NCBI GenBank assembly: GCA_902571925.1
Contig: CACGDW010000002.1
Coordinates: 62,001-126,000 of the forward strand
Reading direction: 5' to 3'
Source of the DNA: an uncultured Pelagibacteraceae bacterium
Lineage (GTDB): Bacteria; Pseudomonadota; Alphaproteobacteria; Pelagibacterales; Pelagibacteraceae
DNA length: 64,000 nt
Under the pieces are notes generated by a model. The model was given only the letters and a program-made list of their open reading frames with translations, made no database searches and was not told the origin of the DNA. A program made the translations under genes and the position numbers. This document shows, piece by piece, positions 30,355 to 38,293 of the stretch. How positions within the stretch are numbered: the stretch's first letter is position 1; each line of letters begins with the position of its first letter.

Positions 30355-30558
30355 ATGGGCATTCATTACGATTATAAATCTACAAAAAGTGCTAAGCTGA
30401 TGGAGAAACAGGCAAAAAGAGAAAAAAAATTAGCTGAAAAAAAAGCTAAAAGATTGGCGAAAGAAGGGGTTAAAAATAATGAAGAACCAAAAGAAAAATC
30501 ATTAGATGCATCTAAACCTATAACGCTAGACTTTCTTACAAATCCAAATAAAGAATGA
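30355..30558 (+). CDS. Small charged protein of unknown function
   Basis: 67 residues, starting MGIHYDYKSTKSAKLME and then a Lys/Glu/Ala-rich helical stretch (about residues 18-46) likely to be a single long helix or coiled coil, ending in SKPITLDFLTNPNKE. No motif that names a family. Upstream lies a 100-base non-coding stretch with TTGCCT (30306-30311) and TATACT (30327-30332) as a weak promoter candidate, and AGGA precedes the ATG. Its stop overlaps the next tiny gene (ATGA). Confidence 0.75.
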   Translation: MGIHYDYKSTKSAKLMEKQAKREKKLAEKKAKRLAKEGVKNNEEPKEKSLDASKPITLDFLTNPNKE

Positions 30559-30662
30559 TCGCTAAAGATAAAAATGAGCGTTTAAGATTAGCGCTTAGGA
30601 AAAATTTAAAAAAAAGAAAAATATTTCAAAAAAAAAATAAGAAAAAAAATGATATTAAATGA
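30555..30662 (+). CDS. Tiny basic protein (35 residues), alphaproteobacterial murA-neighbour type
   Basis: Frame ATG 30555 to TGA 30662, overlapping the previous gene as ATGA and the dcd start by 14 bases. The protein starts MIAKDKNERLRLALRKNLKK and continues basic. From memory, alphaproteobacteria often carry a very short protein with an (R/K)LRxALRxNLxRRK pattern near murA, and this matches that pattern and position. Function unknown; the composition suggests nucleic-acid or ribosome contact, which is only an inference. Confidence 0.65.
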   Translation: MIAKDKNERLRLALRKNLKKRKIFQKKNKKKNDIK

Positions 30663-31200
30663 TAAGCAAATAAAACAATTAGCTGCAGAACAAGAGATGA
30701 TAACTCCTTTTGTAAATGAAAGTGTTGCTAAAGGTATAAGTCATGGACTTAATTCCTTTGGATATGATTTAAGATGTGGTTCTGAATTTAAAATATTTAC
30801 AAATATTAAAGGTGCTACTGCTGATCCAAAAAATTTTAGTGAAGACAATTTTATAACAGTTAAAGGTGAGGACTCAATTCTAATTCCTCCAAACTCTTTT
30901 GCTTTAGCAAGTAGCTTAGAGTATTTTAAAATGCCCAGAAACGTCACAGGTCTAGTAACAGCTAAATCTTCTTATGCTAGATGTGGTCTTGGAACGCCAC
31001 CAACCGTTCTGGAGGCTGGCTGGAGTGGCAACCTGGTCTTAGAATTTTCTAATCATACAAGTAATCAAATAAGATTATATGCAAATAGTGGAGCTGCTCA
31101 AATTCTATTTTTTCAAGGTGAGCAACCTGAAGTTTCTTACGCAGACAGAAATGGAAAGTATCAAGGCCAAACAGGTATTACTTTAGCAAAATTTAAATAG
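30649..31200 (+). CDS. dcd: dCTP deaminase
   Basis: 183 residues. The Dcd/dUTPase trimer fold is shown by SFGYDLRCGSEF, the active-site stretch TAKSSYARCGLG (Ser-Arg) and the catalytic Glu in TVLEAGWSGNLVLEFSNHT. It deaminates dCTP to dUTP for dTTP supply. Its start lies inside the tiny upstream gene, and murA starts 3 bases after it. Confidence 0.95.
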   Translation: MILNDKQIKQLAAEQEMITPFVNESVAKGISHGLNSFGYDLRCGSEFKIFTNIKGATADPKNFSEDNFITVKGEDSILIPPNSFALASSLEYFKMPRNVTGLVTAKSSYARCGLGTPPTVLEAGWSGNLVLEFSNHTSNQIRLYANSGAAQILFFQGEQPEVSYADRNGKYQGQTGITLAKFK

Positions 31201-31203
31201 TTT

Positions 31204-32463
31204 ATGGATAAATTTTTGATTGAAGGTCCTTGTAAAATTAAGGGTAAAATTTCAGTAGAACCTTCAAAGAATTCATCACTACCAATATTAGCGTCAACTT
31301 TATTATTTGATCAACCAGTTGTTATTAAAAACTTACCAAGAGTTAAAGATATAGAGACAATGATTTCTTTGTTACAATCTCTTGGTTCAAAAATAATTTT
31401 TTCAAAAGACAAGAGAAGTGTGAAAATTATTAATAAGAAAAAAATGAAAACTTTTGCCAGCTATTCAATTGTAAAAAAAATGAGAGGATCTTTTTTAGTT
31501 TTAGGGCCATTAATTGCGAAGTATTATAATTCTAAATGTTCGCTACCAGGTGGGTGCAATTTGGGTGCTAGGCCTGTAAATTATCACCTACAAGCATTAA
31601 AAAAATTAGGAATGAATTATCATTTGAAAGATGGATATATTTTAGGAAAATCGAAAGGGAAACTTAAAGGTACAAAAATAAATTTCCCCAAAATAAGTGT
31701 AGGAGCAACTGAAAATACTATTATCGCAGCAAGCTTAGCGAAAGGAAAGACAACTTTAAAAAATTGTGCAATAGAACCAGAAATAAAAGATCTTACAAAT
31801 TTTTTAAATTTAGCTGGTGCAAAGATAAAGTGGTCTGGGAGAACTTGTAATATAATTGGTGTAAATTCATTAAAAGAAACAGAATATTCTGTCATGGGTG
31901 ATAGAATAATGGCGGGTACCTTTTGTATAGCTGCTTGTCTTAACAAAGGAGAACTAGAGATACAAAATATAGATCCTAAAATAATTTATACAGAATTAAG
32001 TTTATTAAAAAAAATTGGAGCGAATATAAAAACTAAAGATAATAAAATTTTTATTAAAGGGCCAAAAAAAATTAAAAGTATCAAAAATATTAGGACTAAA
32101 GAATTTCCAGGAGTAGCAACTGACTTACAAAGTCAATTAATGGTTCTCATGTGTAAAGCCAATGGAAAAAGCACTATAACTGAAAATATTTTTGAAAATA
32201 GATTTATGCATGTTGCTGAATTAAGAAGACTTGGTGCAAAAATTACTATTAAAAATAATAAGGCTTTTATAGAGGGAAATACTTTTTTTAAAGCTTGTCC
32301 ACTTATGAGCTCTGATCTTCGTGCATCAATAGCCCTTGTGCTTGCTGCGATGACAGCTGAAGGAGTTAGTCAGGTTGATCGTATATATCATCTTGATCGT
32401 GGGGCCGAAAATTTTGAGAATAAATTAAAAAAAATTGGTGTTAAAATTAAAAGACTTAAATAA
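31204..32463 (+). CDS. murA: UDP-N-acetylglucosamine 1-carboxyvinyltransferase
   Basis: 419 residues, first committed step of peptidoglycan synthesis. The PEP-binding catalytic Cys is kept in LPGGCNLGARPVNYHL, and other family points are KNSSLPILASTLL at the start, KEFPGVATDLQSQLMVLM and SSDLRASIALVLAAM. It would be fosfomycin-sensitive in type because the Cys is present (family knowledge). Overlaps the DUF2948 gene by one base (TAATG). Confidence 0.96.
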   Translation: MDKFLIEGPCKIKGKISVEPSKNSSLPILASTLLFDQPVVIKNLPRVKDIETMISLLQSLGSKIIFSKDKRSVKIINKKKMKTFASYSIVKKMRGSFLVLGPLIAKYYNSKCSLPGGCNLGARPVNYHLQALKKLGMNYHLKDGYILGKSKGKLKGTKINFPKISVGATENTIIAASLAKGKTTLKNCAIEPEIKDLTNFLNLAGAKIKWSGRTCNIIGVNSLKETEYSVMGDRIMAGTFCIAACLNKGELEIQNIDPKIIYTELSLLKKIGANIKTKDNKIFIKGPKKIKSIKNIRTKEFPGVATDLQSQLMVLMCKANGKSTITENIFENRFMHVAELRRLGAKITIKNNKAFIEGNTFFKACPLMSSDLRASIALVLAAMTAEGVSQVDRIYHLDRGAENFENKLKKIGVKIKRLK

Positions 32464-32861
32464 TGAGTAAGTATTTAGCTAGAATAATTGCAAGTGATCA
32501 AGAGGGGCTGCAAATGATTTCAGCCTGTAGCTCAGGGTCTAAAGTTAAAGTTGAAGATATAAAATATTTAGAATCAAGCAAAGTTTTTTTAATATCAATC
32601 GAAAGAACCAAAATTGAAAGCAATCAAGTAGACAAAAAAATTAGCAGTATTTGTAGGTTTGACTTTATTGACAAAGTACGATCCAAAAACATTGATCAAT
32701 CAAAACACGAAATGATTTTAGAGTTGATAGGAATTGATTATTTGAAAAACAATGATGATTATGAAATAAATCTTATCTTTAATAACAATGCCCACATTGC
32801 TTTGACTACAGAAACAATTGAAGTAAGATTGGAAGATCAAAGTGAAATTAAAAAGTTATGA
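32463..32861 (+). CDS. DUF2948 family protein
   Basis: 132-residue protein of the alphaproteobacterial DUF2948 family, recognised by position between murA and hisD and by features such as ARIIASDQEGLQMISACSSGSKVKVEDIKY split across the N-terminal third and RFDFIDKVRSKNID in the middle. No catalytic motif is visible. It is coupled to both neighbours (1-base and 4-base overlaps), so it is made together with MurA and HisD; role unknown. Confidence 0.8.
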   Translation: MSKYLARIIASDQEGLQMISACSSGSKVKVEDIKYLESSKVFLISIERTKIESNQVDKKISSICRFDFIDKVRSKNIDQSKHEMILELIGIDYLKNNDDYEINLIFNNNAHIALTTETIEVRLEDQSEIKKL

Positions 32862-34144
32862 AAGTATTAAATAGTAATAGTAAGAATTTTGATAAATCTT
32901 TAGATATTTTACTTTTAAGAAGAAAAAATAAAATCCAGTCCAACTTAATTTCTGTAACGAAAATTATCAAAGATGTAAAAAAAAATGGGGATAAAGCTAT
33001 TTTTAAATATGAAAAAAGATTTAACAAAAATAATGTAATTACTCCAACTTCTAGTCAAATAAAGAGCTCAATAAAATTGTTAGACAAAAAAGTTAAACAG
33101 GCTATTGATGCTGCATATAATAGAATCTATAAATTTCATTCATTACAAAAATTTAAAGATATTTCGTATACGGATAAATATAAAAATAGAGTTAATTATA
33201 GACATGTACCTTTAGAGTCAGTTGCAATTTATGTTCCAGGGTCAACAGCTTCATATCCATCAAGTGTATTAATGAGTGCAATTCCAGCTTTAGTTGCTGG
33301 TGTTAAAAGAATTGTTATGGTCAATCCTGGATATAAAGGAAAACAAAATCCTGCAGTTTTATATGCTGCTAGAAAATGTAAGATAAAAGAAATTTATTCA
33401 ATAGGTGGCCCATCAGCAATTGCAGCAGTAGCTTATGGAACAAGAAAAATTAAACCAGTAAATAAAATTGTAGGACCAGGTAATTCTTATGTAGCTGCGG
33501 CTAAAAAAGAGGTGTTTGGAGATATTGGAATTGAGTCAATGACTGCGGGCCCATCCGAAGTTCTAATAGTTGCTGATAAAAATTCAAATCCTGAATGGAT
33601 TGCAAGTGACTTAATAGGTCAAGCCGAACATGATCCACTTACACAATGTATTTTGATTTCAAAAGATAAAAAAATTTTAGAACAAACAAAAAACGCGATA
33701 GTAAGACAGTTAAAAGAAATACCAAGATCTTCAATTGCAAAAAAAAGTTTGATTACAAATGGGATACTGATGTTTGTTAATTCAGACAAGAAAATTATTG
33801 AAATTACTAATAAAATTGGACCAGAACATTTAGAATTAAATTTAAAAAATTATAAGTCTCTAGTTTTAAAAATTAAAAATGCTGGATCAATTTGTTTAGG
33901 CAAATATGCAGTGATGGCTATGACAGATTATGGTGTGCCGGGTACAAACCATATTCTTCCCACAAATATGTCAAGTAAATATTCAAGTGGTCTAAGTGTT
34001 TCTGAGTTTGTTAAAAAAATTTCATATATAAATTTATCAAAAAAGGGTATTGAAAGTCTTGGACCATCAGTTATAACTCTTGCAAATTATGAAGGGTTAG
34101 CTGGTCACGCTCAATCTGTTAAAAAAAGAATAAGGAGAAAATAA
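32858..34144 (+). CDS. hisD: Histidinol dehydrogenase
   Basis: 428 residues, NAD-dependent oxidation of histidinol to histidine, last steps of histidine synthesis. [20 protein letters not shown], the NAD-binding [16 protein letters not shown] and the zinc/active-site stretches [12 protein letters not shown] and GPEHLEL are conserved. Starts inside the DUF2948 stop (ATGA) and is followed by infA after 2 bases. Confidence 0.96.
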   Translation: MKVLNSNSKNFDKSLDILLLRRKNKIQSNLISVTKIIKDVKKNGDKAIFKYEKRFNKNNVITPTSSQIKSSIKLLDKKVKQAIDAAYNRIYKFHSLQKFKDISYTDKYKNRVNYRHVPLESVAIYVPGSTASYPSSVLMSAIPALVAGVKRIVMVNPGYKGKQNPAVLYAARKCKIKEIYSIGGPSAIAAVAYGTRKIKPVNKIVGPGNSYVAAAKKEVFGDIGIESMTAGPSEVLIVADKNSNPEWIASDLIGQAEHDPLTQCILISKDKKILEQTKNAIVRQLKEIPRSSIAKKSLITNGILMFVNSDKKIIEITNKIGPEHLELNLKNYKSLVLKIKNAGSICLGKYAVMAMTDYGVPGTNHILPTNMSSKYSSGLSVSEFVKKISYINLSKKGIESLGPSVITLANYEGLAGHAQSVKKRIRRK

Positions 34145-34146
34145 AT

Positions 34147-34362
34147 TTGTCAAAACAAGACTTACTTGAATTTAAAGGTAAAGTAACTGACTTATTACCT
34201 AACGCTATGTTTAGAGTTCAATTAGAAAATGGTCATATTGTTACTGCACATACTGCAGGCAAATTAAGAAAAAATAGAATAAGAGTATTACAAGGTGATA
34301 ATGTGACAGTAGAAATGACCCCTTATGATCTTACAAAAGGCAGAATAATCTTTAGAGGTTAA
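34147..34362 (+). CDS. infA: Translation initiation factor IF-1
   Basis: 71 residues, a single OB fold with the family phrases [33 protein letters not shown] and [13 protein letters not shown]. The start is TTG (34147) two bases after hisD, with AAGGAGAAA (ending in the hisD stop region) as a strong ribosome-binding site; no in-frame ATG fits the family N-terminus, which makes the TTG credible. tRNA-Phe follows after 6 bases. Confidence 0.96.
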   Translation: MSKQDLLEFKGKVTDLLPNAMFRVQLENGHIVTAHTAGKLRKNRIRVLQGDNVTVEMTPYDLTKGRIIFRG

Positions 34363-34368
34363 TCTTTT

Positions 34369-34443
34369 GCCTCGGTAGCTCAGGAGTAGAGCAGAGCCCT
34401 GAAAAGGCTTGTGTCGGAGGTGCGAATCCTTCCCGAGGCACCA
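34369..34443 (+). tRNA. tRNA-Phe (GAA) with G55 in the T-loop
   Basis: Acceptor GCCTCGG/CCGAGGC, D-arm GCTC/GAGC, anticodon arm GAGCC-CTGAAAA-GGCTT with anticodon GAA, T-arm GGAGG-TGCGAAT-CCTTC, encoded CCA. The T-loop has G where the near-universal T55 (pseudouridine) should be. Everything else is regular. It lies 6 bases after infA and 75 bases before the cold-shock gene. Confidence 0.95.
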
Positions 34444-34518
34444 TCAAAATATCTTGAAAATTCTGATAATAAAAATTAACATCGGGAGATAATAATAACA
34501 AAAGGACTAAGAAATAAG

Positions 34519-34731
34519 ATGAGTACATTAAAAGGAACAGTTAAATGGTTCAATGGCAAGAAGGGCTTTGGATTCATTGAAAGAGAAGATAAAGAAAAAG
34601 ATGCTTTTGTCCATGCGAGCGCAGTTAAAGCAGCTGGTATGAGATACCTCAATGAAGGTGATAAAATAGAATTTACTCTTGAAGATGGTCCAAAAGGTCC
34701 ATCAGCTGTAAATTTAAAAAAATTAGACTAA
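34519..34731 (+). CDS. Cold-shock domain protein
   Basis: 70 residues, one CSD/OB fold. RNP1 KGFGFIE and RNP2 DAFVHASAV are both present after KGTVKWFNGK. Binds single-stranded RNA/DNA as an RNA chaperone or antiterminator. AAAGGA at about 34499-34505 may serve as ribosome-binding site. Several csp paralogues are usual, so a precise symbol is not given. About 220 bases without a gene follow. Confidence 0.95.
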   Translation: MSTLKGTVKWFNGKKGFGFIEREDKEKDAFVHASAVKAAGMRYLNEGDKIEFTLEDGPKGPSAVNLKKLD

Positions 34732-34954
34732 TATTAAAATTTTAAAAAGACGTTTTTCTTAGAAATAGATTTACGTCCATTTCTTTTAAGGGTTGAATAA
34801 TTTAAATATTTGTCATAAAAGACCCACATGATTATAAATAATACATTGATGATGACTTCAAACAGTTCTCACAGAATCTGTTTCCATAGCCTATAGGCTA
34901 TTTATTTATAATATAATTTTAAATCCACACAAAAATAATATAAAAACAAGGAAT
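34732..34954 (+). other. 223-base gap with two strong hairpins before tRNA-His
   Basis: The largest non-coding stretch of the window. Hairpin 1 (34860-34883) pairs AAACAGTTCT with AGAA-T-CTGTTT: ten pairs, one bulged T, loop CAC. Hairpin 2 (34886-34901) is a perfect 16-base palindrome, ATAGCC-TATA-GGCTAT, followed by TTATTTATAATATAATTTT. A weaker GACGT/ACGTC pairing lies at 34749-34777. The hairpins may end the cold-shock transcript, form a leader of the tRNA-His-hisS transcript, or be a small RNA. A 22-codon frame (34828-34896) contains two His codons and ends inside hairpin 2; it is not called as a gene. Confidence 0.5.
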
Positions 34955-35029
34955 GCCTGGGTGGTGTAACGGTTAGCACGAAAGTTTGTGGAACTTTAAG
35001 TTTGAGTTCGATTCTCAGCCCGGGTACCA
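34955..35029 (+). tRNA. tRNA-His (GTG) lacking G-1, with A73
   Basis: Acceptor GCCTGGG/CCCGGGT, D-arm GTGT/GCAC, anticodon arm AAAGT-TTGTGGA-ACTTT with anticodon GTG, T-arm TTGAG-TTCGATT-CTCAG, discriminator A, encoded CCA. The base before position 1 is T (34954), so the extra 5' guanosine that marks tRNA-His almost universally is not encoded, and residue 73 is A rather than C. Some alphaproteobacteria are known to have lost these identity elements along with acquiring an unusual HisRS; that matches the hisS gene starting 4 bases downstream. Confidence 0.95.
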
Positions 35030-35033
35030 AAAA

Positions 35034-36428
35034 ATGAATAAAGAAAATAAACTAGTTCCTGGATTACCTTCAGGATTTGAAGATCGTTGGGATAAAAAAA
35101 TTCTTCTCAAAAAAAAGCTTTTAGAAGCTATTGAGAATAATTTTATAAAATTCGGAGCAGAAGCTCTAGAAACTCCTTCGTTCGAAATCTCAGAAAATAT
35201 TGGATCTTTTTTGGCAGAAGATGAAGCCAATTCTATGTCCGATGTATTCTCATTTAAGGATGGAGACAAGAATATAACTCTTCGTTATGATCTCTCAAGC
35301 CCTCTTGCAAGATTTTATGCTCAAAACAACCAGGAACTTCCATCAATTTTTAAGCGATATCAAATTCAAAATGTATTCAGAAATGAAAAAGCTGGAAATG
35401 GTCGATACAGAGAATTTATGCAAGCAGATTTTGATATTGTTGGAAATGTTGATCCTGCACAAGCAAATGCAGAGCTTTGTAATTTAATATCAAGCACACT
35501 AGTAAATTGTGGATTAAAAAAAGATCAATTTACAATTAACGTGAGTAATAGAAAAATAGTTCAGGGTTTGATTGATGATTTAAAAATTTCTGAAGAAAAA
35601 CAAAAACAAGTTATTAGAGCAATTGATAAACTCGACAAGCCTGGTTTTGGATTAAGGGGTGTTGAAGACTTACTTAAAAAAGAGAGAAAAGATCAAAGTG
35701 GAGCTGTCACTAAAGGAGCTGATTTAAGCGATGAACAGGCAGCACAAATATTAAATTTTTTAAAAATAAAAGATTTAAAAAGATTAAAAGAAACTTTAAA
35801 AAATCCATTATCTCAAGAAGGAATCAAAGAATTAGAAGATGTGTTGCAAGTGCTTGGATATGGTTTGAATTTTAATCAAATTAAAACAAACTTTACAATT
35901 GTGAGAGGGCTTTCGTACTATGATTCATTTATAGTCGAAACAAATTTAAATTTCAAAGTGACTAATAACAAAGGTAAAGAAATTGAGTTAGGTAGTATCT
36001 GTTCAGGAGGATCGTACGCCAAACTTATTTCAAGATTTAGAGGCATTGATGTTCCTGGGACTGGAATTAGTTTTGGTGTAGACAGGTTGTTATTTGCATT
36101 AATGCAATTAAACCAAATTCAAGTAGAAGATCAAAAACCAGTTTTAGTTTGTGTCATGGATGAAAAATACTTAAAGAATTATTATGAAATTGTTGATCAG
36201 TTAAGAGACAATAATATTAATGCAGAAGTTTTTTTAAATACTAAAAAAAACCTTGGTAAACAACTCGATTTGGCAAACAAGCGTGAATTAAAAGCTGCGA
36301 TTATTTGTGGAGAAAATGAGTTTAACGATAATACTGTGACAATTAAAAACCTTAGAGGTGTAAAGGGTGAAAATAACCAAACAATTCCTAGATCAAATTT
36401 AATAAATGAAATCAAAAAACTTTTCTGA
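35034..36428 (+). CDS. hisS: Histidyl-tRNA synthetase (divergent alphaproteobacterial type)
   Basis: 464 residues from ATG 35034; a longer frame opens inside tRNA-His but the family N-terminus (LVPGLPSGFEDR) fits this ATG. Class II motifs: LRYDLSSPLARF where canonical HisRS has LRPEGT, FRNEKAGNGRYREFMQADFD (motif 2), the histidine-binding RGLSYYDSFIVE and GTGISFGVDRL (motif 3). The C-terminal anticodon domain starts near KPVLVCVMDE. There is no room for a separate leader: only AAAA separates tRNA-His CCA from the ATG, so expression depends on the tRNA-bearing transcript. hisZ overlaps by 23 bases. Confidence 0.93.
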   Translation: MNKENKLVPGLPSGFEDRWDKKILLKKKLLEAIENNFIKFGAEALETPSFEISENIGSFLAEDEANSMSDVFSFKDGDKNITLRYDLSSPLARFYAQNNQELPSIFKRYQIQNVFRNEKAGNGRYREFMQADFDIVGNVDPAQANAELCNLISSTLVNCGLKKDQFTINVSNRKIVQGLIDDLKISEEKQKQVIRAIDKLDKPGFGLRGVEDLLKKERKDQSGAVTKGADLSDEQAAQILNFLKIKDLKRLKETLKNPLSQEGIKELEDVLQVLGYGLNFNQIKTNFTIVRGLSYYDSFIVETNLNFKVTNNKGKEIELGSICSGGSYAKLISRFRGIDVPGTGISFGVDRLLFALMQLNQIQVEDQKPVLVCVMDEKYLKNYYEIVDQLRDNNINAEVFLNTKKNLGKQLDLANKRELKAAIICGENEFNDNTVTIKNLRGVKGENNQTIPRSNLINEIKKLF

Positions 36429-37458
36429 AAAAATCCTAAGATCTGTTAAAGGCAAGGGATTTAAATATGTTGAATTACCCTCAGTAATTGAAACTAATCA
36501 CATTGTTCAAAGATCTGGTGAAAATTTTAGAAAATTCATTTTTTCATTTATTGATCAAAATGGAAATGAGTTATGTTTACGTCCTGATTTAACAATAGTC
36601 TCATGCCTAAGATATTTAGAGAATAACTTAAGAGGTAAAGAAAAAATATTTTATAGTGGGCAAGCTTATAGGAAATCTCAAAATAAAAAAGACTCTATAA
36701 TTAGAAATCAAATTGGATTTGAAATCATTGGTTCTAAGAATGAAAAAAGGGATGATAAAGAAATTATTAATACCTCTTTAAATTCTCTAAAAAATTTAAA
36801 ATATACCTCGGGCACTTTAACATTAGGAAATGTTGAAATATTTAAACTTTTAATATCTAAACTAGATATTCCAACCAGATGGAAATTAAGATTATCAAGA
36901 CATTTTTGGAGAGAAGACTACTTTAATGATTTGTTAAAAAGGTTAGAAACAAATTCTGATGTTGATCCAACAATTGTTGAAATAGATAAAAAACGTTATT
37001 TAAAAATGCTTAAAAGTGAAAAGAACTCAATCGTTGCTGAAAGATCAATTGATGAAATTTTAAAGCGATTTGATAAAAAGATAAAAGATCCAAGACGTCC
37101 AAGTAAAGGAAGAAATGTATCAAAAATTATTAGAGAGTTTTTAAAGATTAAATGTCCAATTAACAAAACTACTAATGTTTTAAATAAATTTTTTAAGAAA
37201 TATCAAATAAACTTATTAGTAGATAAAAGATATTTTCCAACCTCAATGAACAAAACTTCAAAACTAAATGTAGTTTTTTCTACTTCTTTTGGAAGACAAC
37301 TTGAATATTACACAGGTATGGTTTTTAAAATTGATATTAAATCAAATAATAAGATTAAAAATATAATTAATGGTGGAAGGTATGATCAATTAATTTCTGA
37401 CCTTGGATCTAAAAAACAAATATCAGCAGTAGGGGCTGCTTTAAATTTAAATTATTAA
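36406..37458 (+). CDS. hisZ: ATP phosphoribosyltransferase regulatory subunit
   Basis: 350-residue HisRS-like protein without the aminoacylation residues. It keeps the class II catalytic-core shape (ELCLRPDLTIVSCLRYL, IFYSGQAYRKSQ) and ends GGRYDQLISDLG, as HisZ proteins do, but lacks the HisRS anticodon domain. HisZ is needed with the short HisG, which is exactly the next gene (1-base gap). It starts 23 bases inside hisS, linking histidine synthesis and histidyl-tRNA charging in one transcript. Confidence 0.88.
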   Translation: MKSKNFSEKILRSVKGKGFKYVELPSVIETNHIVQRSGENFRKFIFSFIDQNGNELCLRPDLTIVSCLRYLENNLRGKEKIFYSGQAYRKSQNKKDSIIRNQIGFEIIGSKNEKRDDKEIINTSLNSLKNLKYTSGTLTLGNVEIFKLLISKLDIPTRWKLRLSRHFWREDYFNDLLKRLETNSDVDPTIVEIDKKRYLKMLKSEKNSIVAERSIDEILKRFDKKIKDPRRPSKGRNVSKIIREFLKIKCPINKTTNVLNKFFKKYQINLLVDKRYFPTSMNKTSKLNVVFSTSFGRQLEYYTGMVFKIDIKSNNKIKNIINGGRYDQLISDLGSKKQISAVGAALNLNY

Positions 37459-37459
37459 A

Positions 37460-38146
37460 ATGAAAAATATAATCAATATAGGAATCCCAAGTAAAGGCAG
37501 ACTAAGAAAAGATGTTTTAAATATCTTTAAAAAAAAAAGATTAAAACTAATTTCTGAAAGAGGTGAGAGAGACTTAATTGGTTCTATTAAAAGTAAATCA
37601 AATGTTAAGATTCTTTATTTACATGCAAGAGAAATTATTCAAAGATTAGGAGATGGTTCTTTAGATATAGGTTTTTCGGGGTTTGATTTGCTTAAAGAAG
37701 GAGAGATTAATATTCAAAAAAAAATTAACTTAATCAAAAAATATGAGTTTGGAAAAGCAACTCTAGTTGTTGCTATTCCAGATCCATGGATTGATGTTCA
37801 AACAGTTGCTGATTTAGAAGAAATTGCATTTGAGTTTAGAGATAAAAAGAAAAAAAAATTAAGAGTTGCTACTAAATATCCAAATCTAACTAAAGAATTC
37901 TTATTCTCAAAAGGTGTAACTCAATTTCAGCTAGTCGAAAGTTTGGGTGCTACCGAGGCCTACCCTTTTACAGGTTCCGCGAATTTGATTACTGATATCA
38001 GTTCCACTGGTGAGACTATAAAAAGTAATAACTTACGTGTCCTTAAAGATGGTGAGATTTTAAAATCCCAAGCATGTATTTTTACCTCAAAGAAAAATTT
38101 TAAGAAAAAAGGTTTAAAAGCTTTAGTCAAATTACTTACCAAGTAA
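37460..38146 (+). CDS. hisG: ATP phosphoribosyltransferase catalytic subunit, short form
   Basis: 228 residues, first step of histidine synthesis (ATP + PRPP). The start IGIPSKGRLRKDVLNIF, the YLHAREIIQRLGDGSLDIGFSG-type region and the PRPP-loop area ESLGATEAYPFTGSANLITDI (split) match short HisG, which lacks the C-terminal regulatory ACT-like domain and depends on HisZ. Its 3' end overlaps a possible small minus-strand gene by 15 bases. Confidence 0.94.
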   Translation: MKNIINIGIPSKGRLRKDVLNIFKKKRLKLISERGERDLIGSIKSKSNVKILYLHAREIIQRLGDGSLDIGFSGFDLLKEGEINIQKKINLIKKYEFGKATLVVAIPDPWIDVQTVADLEEIAFEFRDKKKKKLRVATKYPNLTKEFLFSKGVTQFQLVESLGATEAYPFTGSANLITDISSTGETIKSNNLRVLKDGEILKSQACIFTSKKNFKKKGLKALVKLLTK

Positions 38147-38263
38147 TTTATCTTTAAAATAAATAAGGATTATTTTGATAATATCTAAATTCCTGAATAT
38201 TGCATAAAGAGCCATCAAAACGGCTATAACAAATATAATTTTCAAAATAAGATAAAATTCCAT
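38132..38263 (-). CDS. Possible 43-residue single-pass membrane protein
   Basis: Minus-strand frame ATG 38263 to TAA 38132, in the 147-base gap between hisG and rmuC. The protein begins MEFYLILKIIFVIAVLMALY, a clean membrane segment, followed by a basic amphipathic tail ending DKLLGK. On the minus strand AAGGG lies 6 to 7 bases before the ATG as ribosome-binding site, and TATTAT just upstream could be a -10. No homology is claimed; composition and signals make it a candidate only. Confidence 0.4.
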   Translation of the reverse strand: MEFYLILKIIFVIAVLMALYAIFRNLDIIKIILIYFKDKLLGK

Positions 38264-38293
38264 TAAAAACCCTTATAATACAAGTTACGAATC

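Noticed and set aside
34828-34896. 22-codon frame with two His codons, ending in a palindrome, as a his-type attenuator leader peptide for hisS
   Set aside because: Only two non-adjacent His codons, no ribosome-binding site, and a tRNA gene rather than a biosynthetic gene follows. Kept only as a remark in the gap entry.
34986-35033. Upstream TTG start of hisS inside tRNA-His
   Set aside because: It would encode an extra segment from tRNA sequence that does not match the HisRS family; the ATG at 35034 does.
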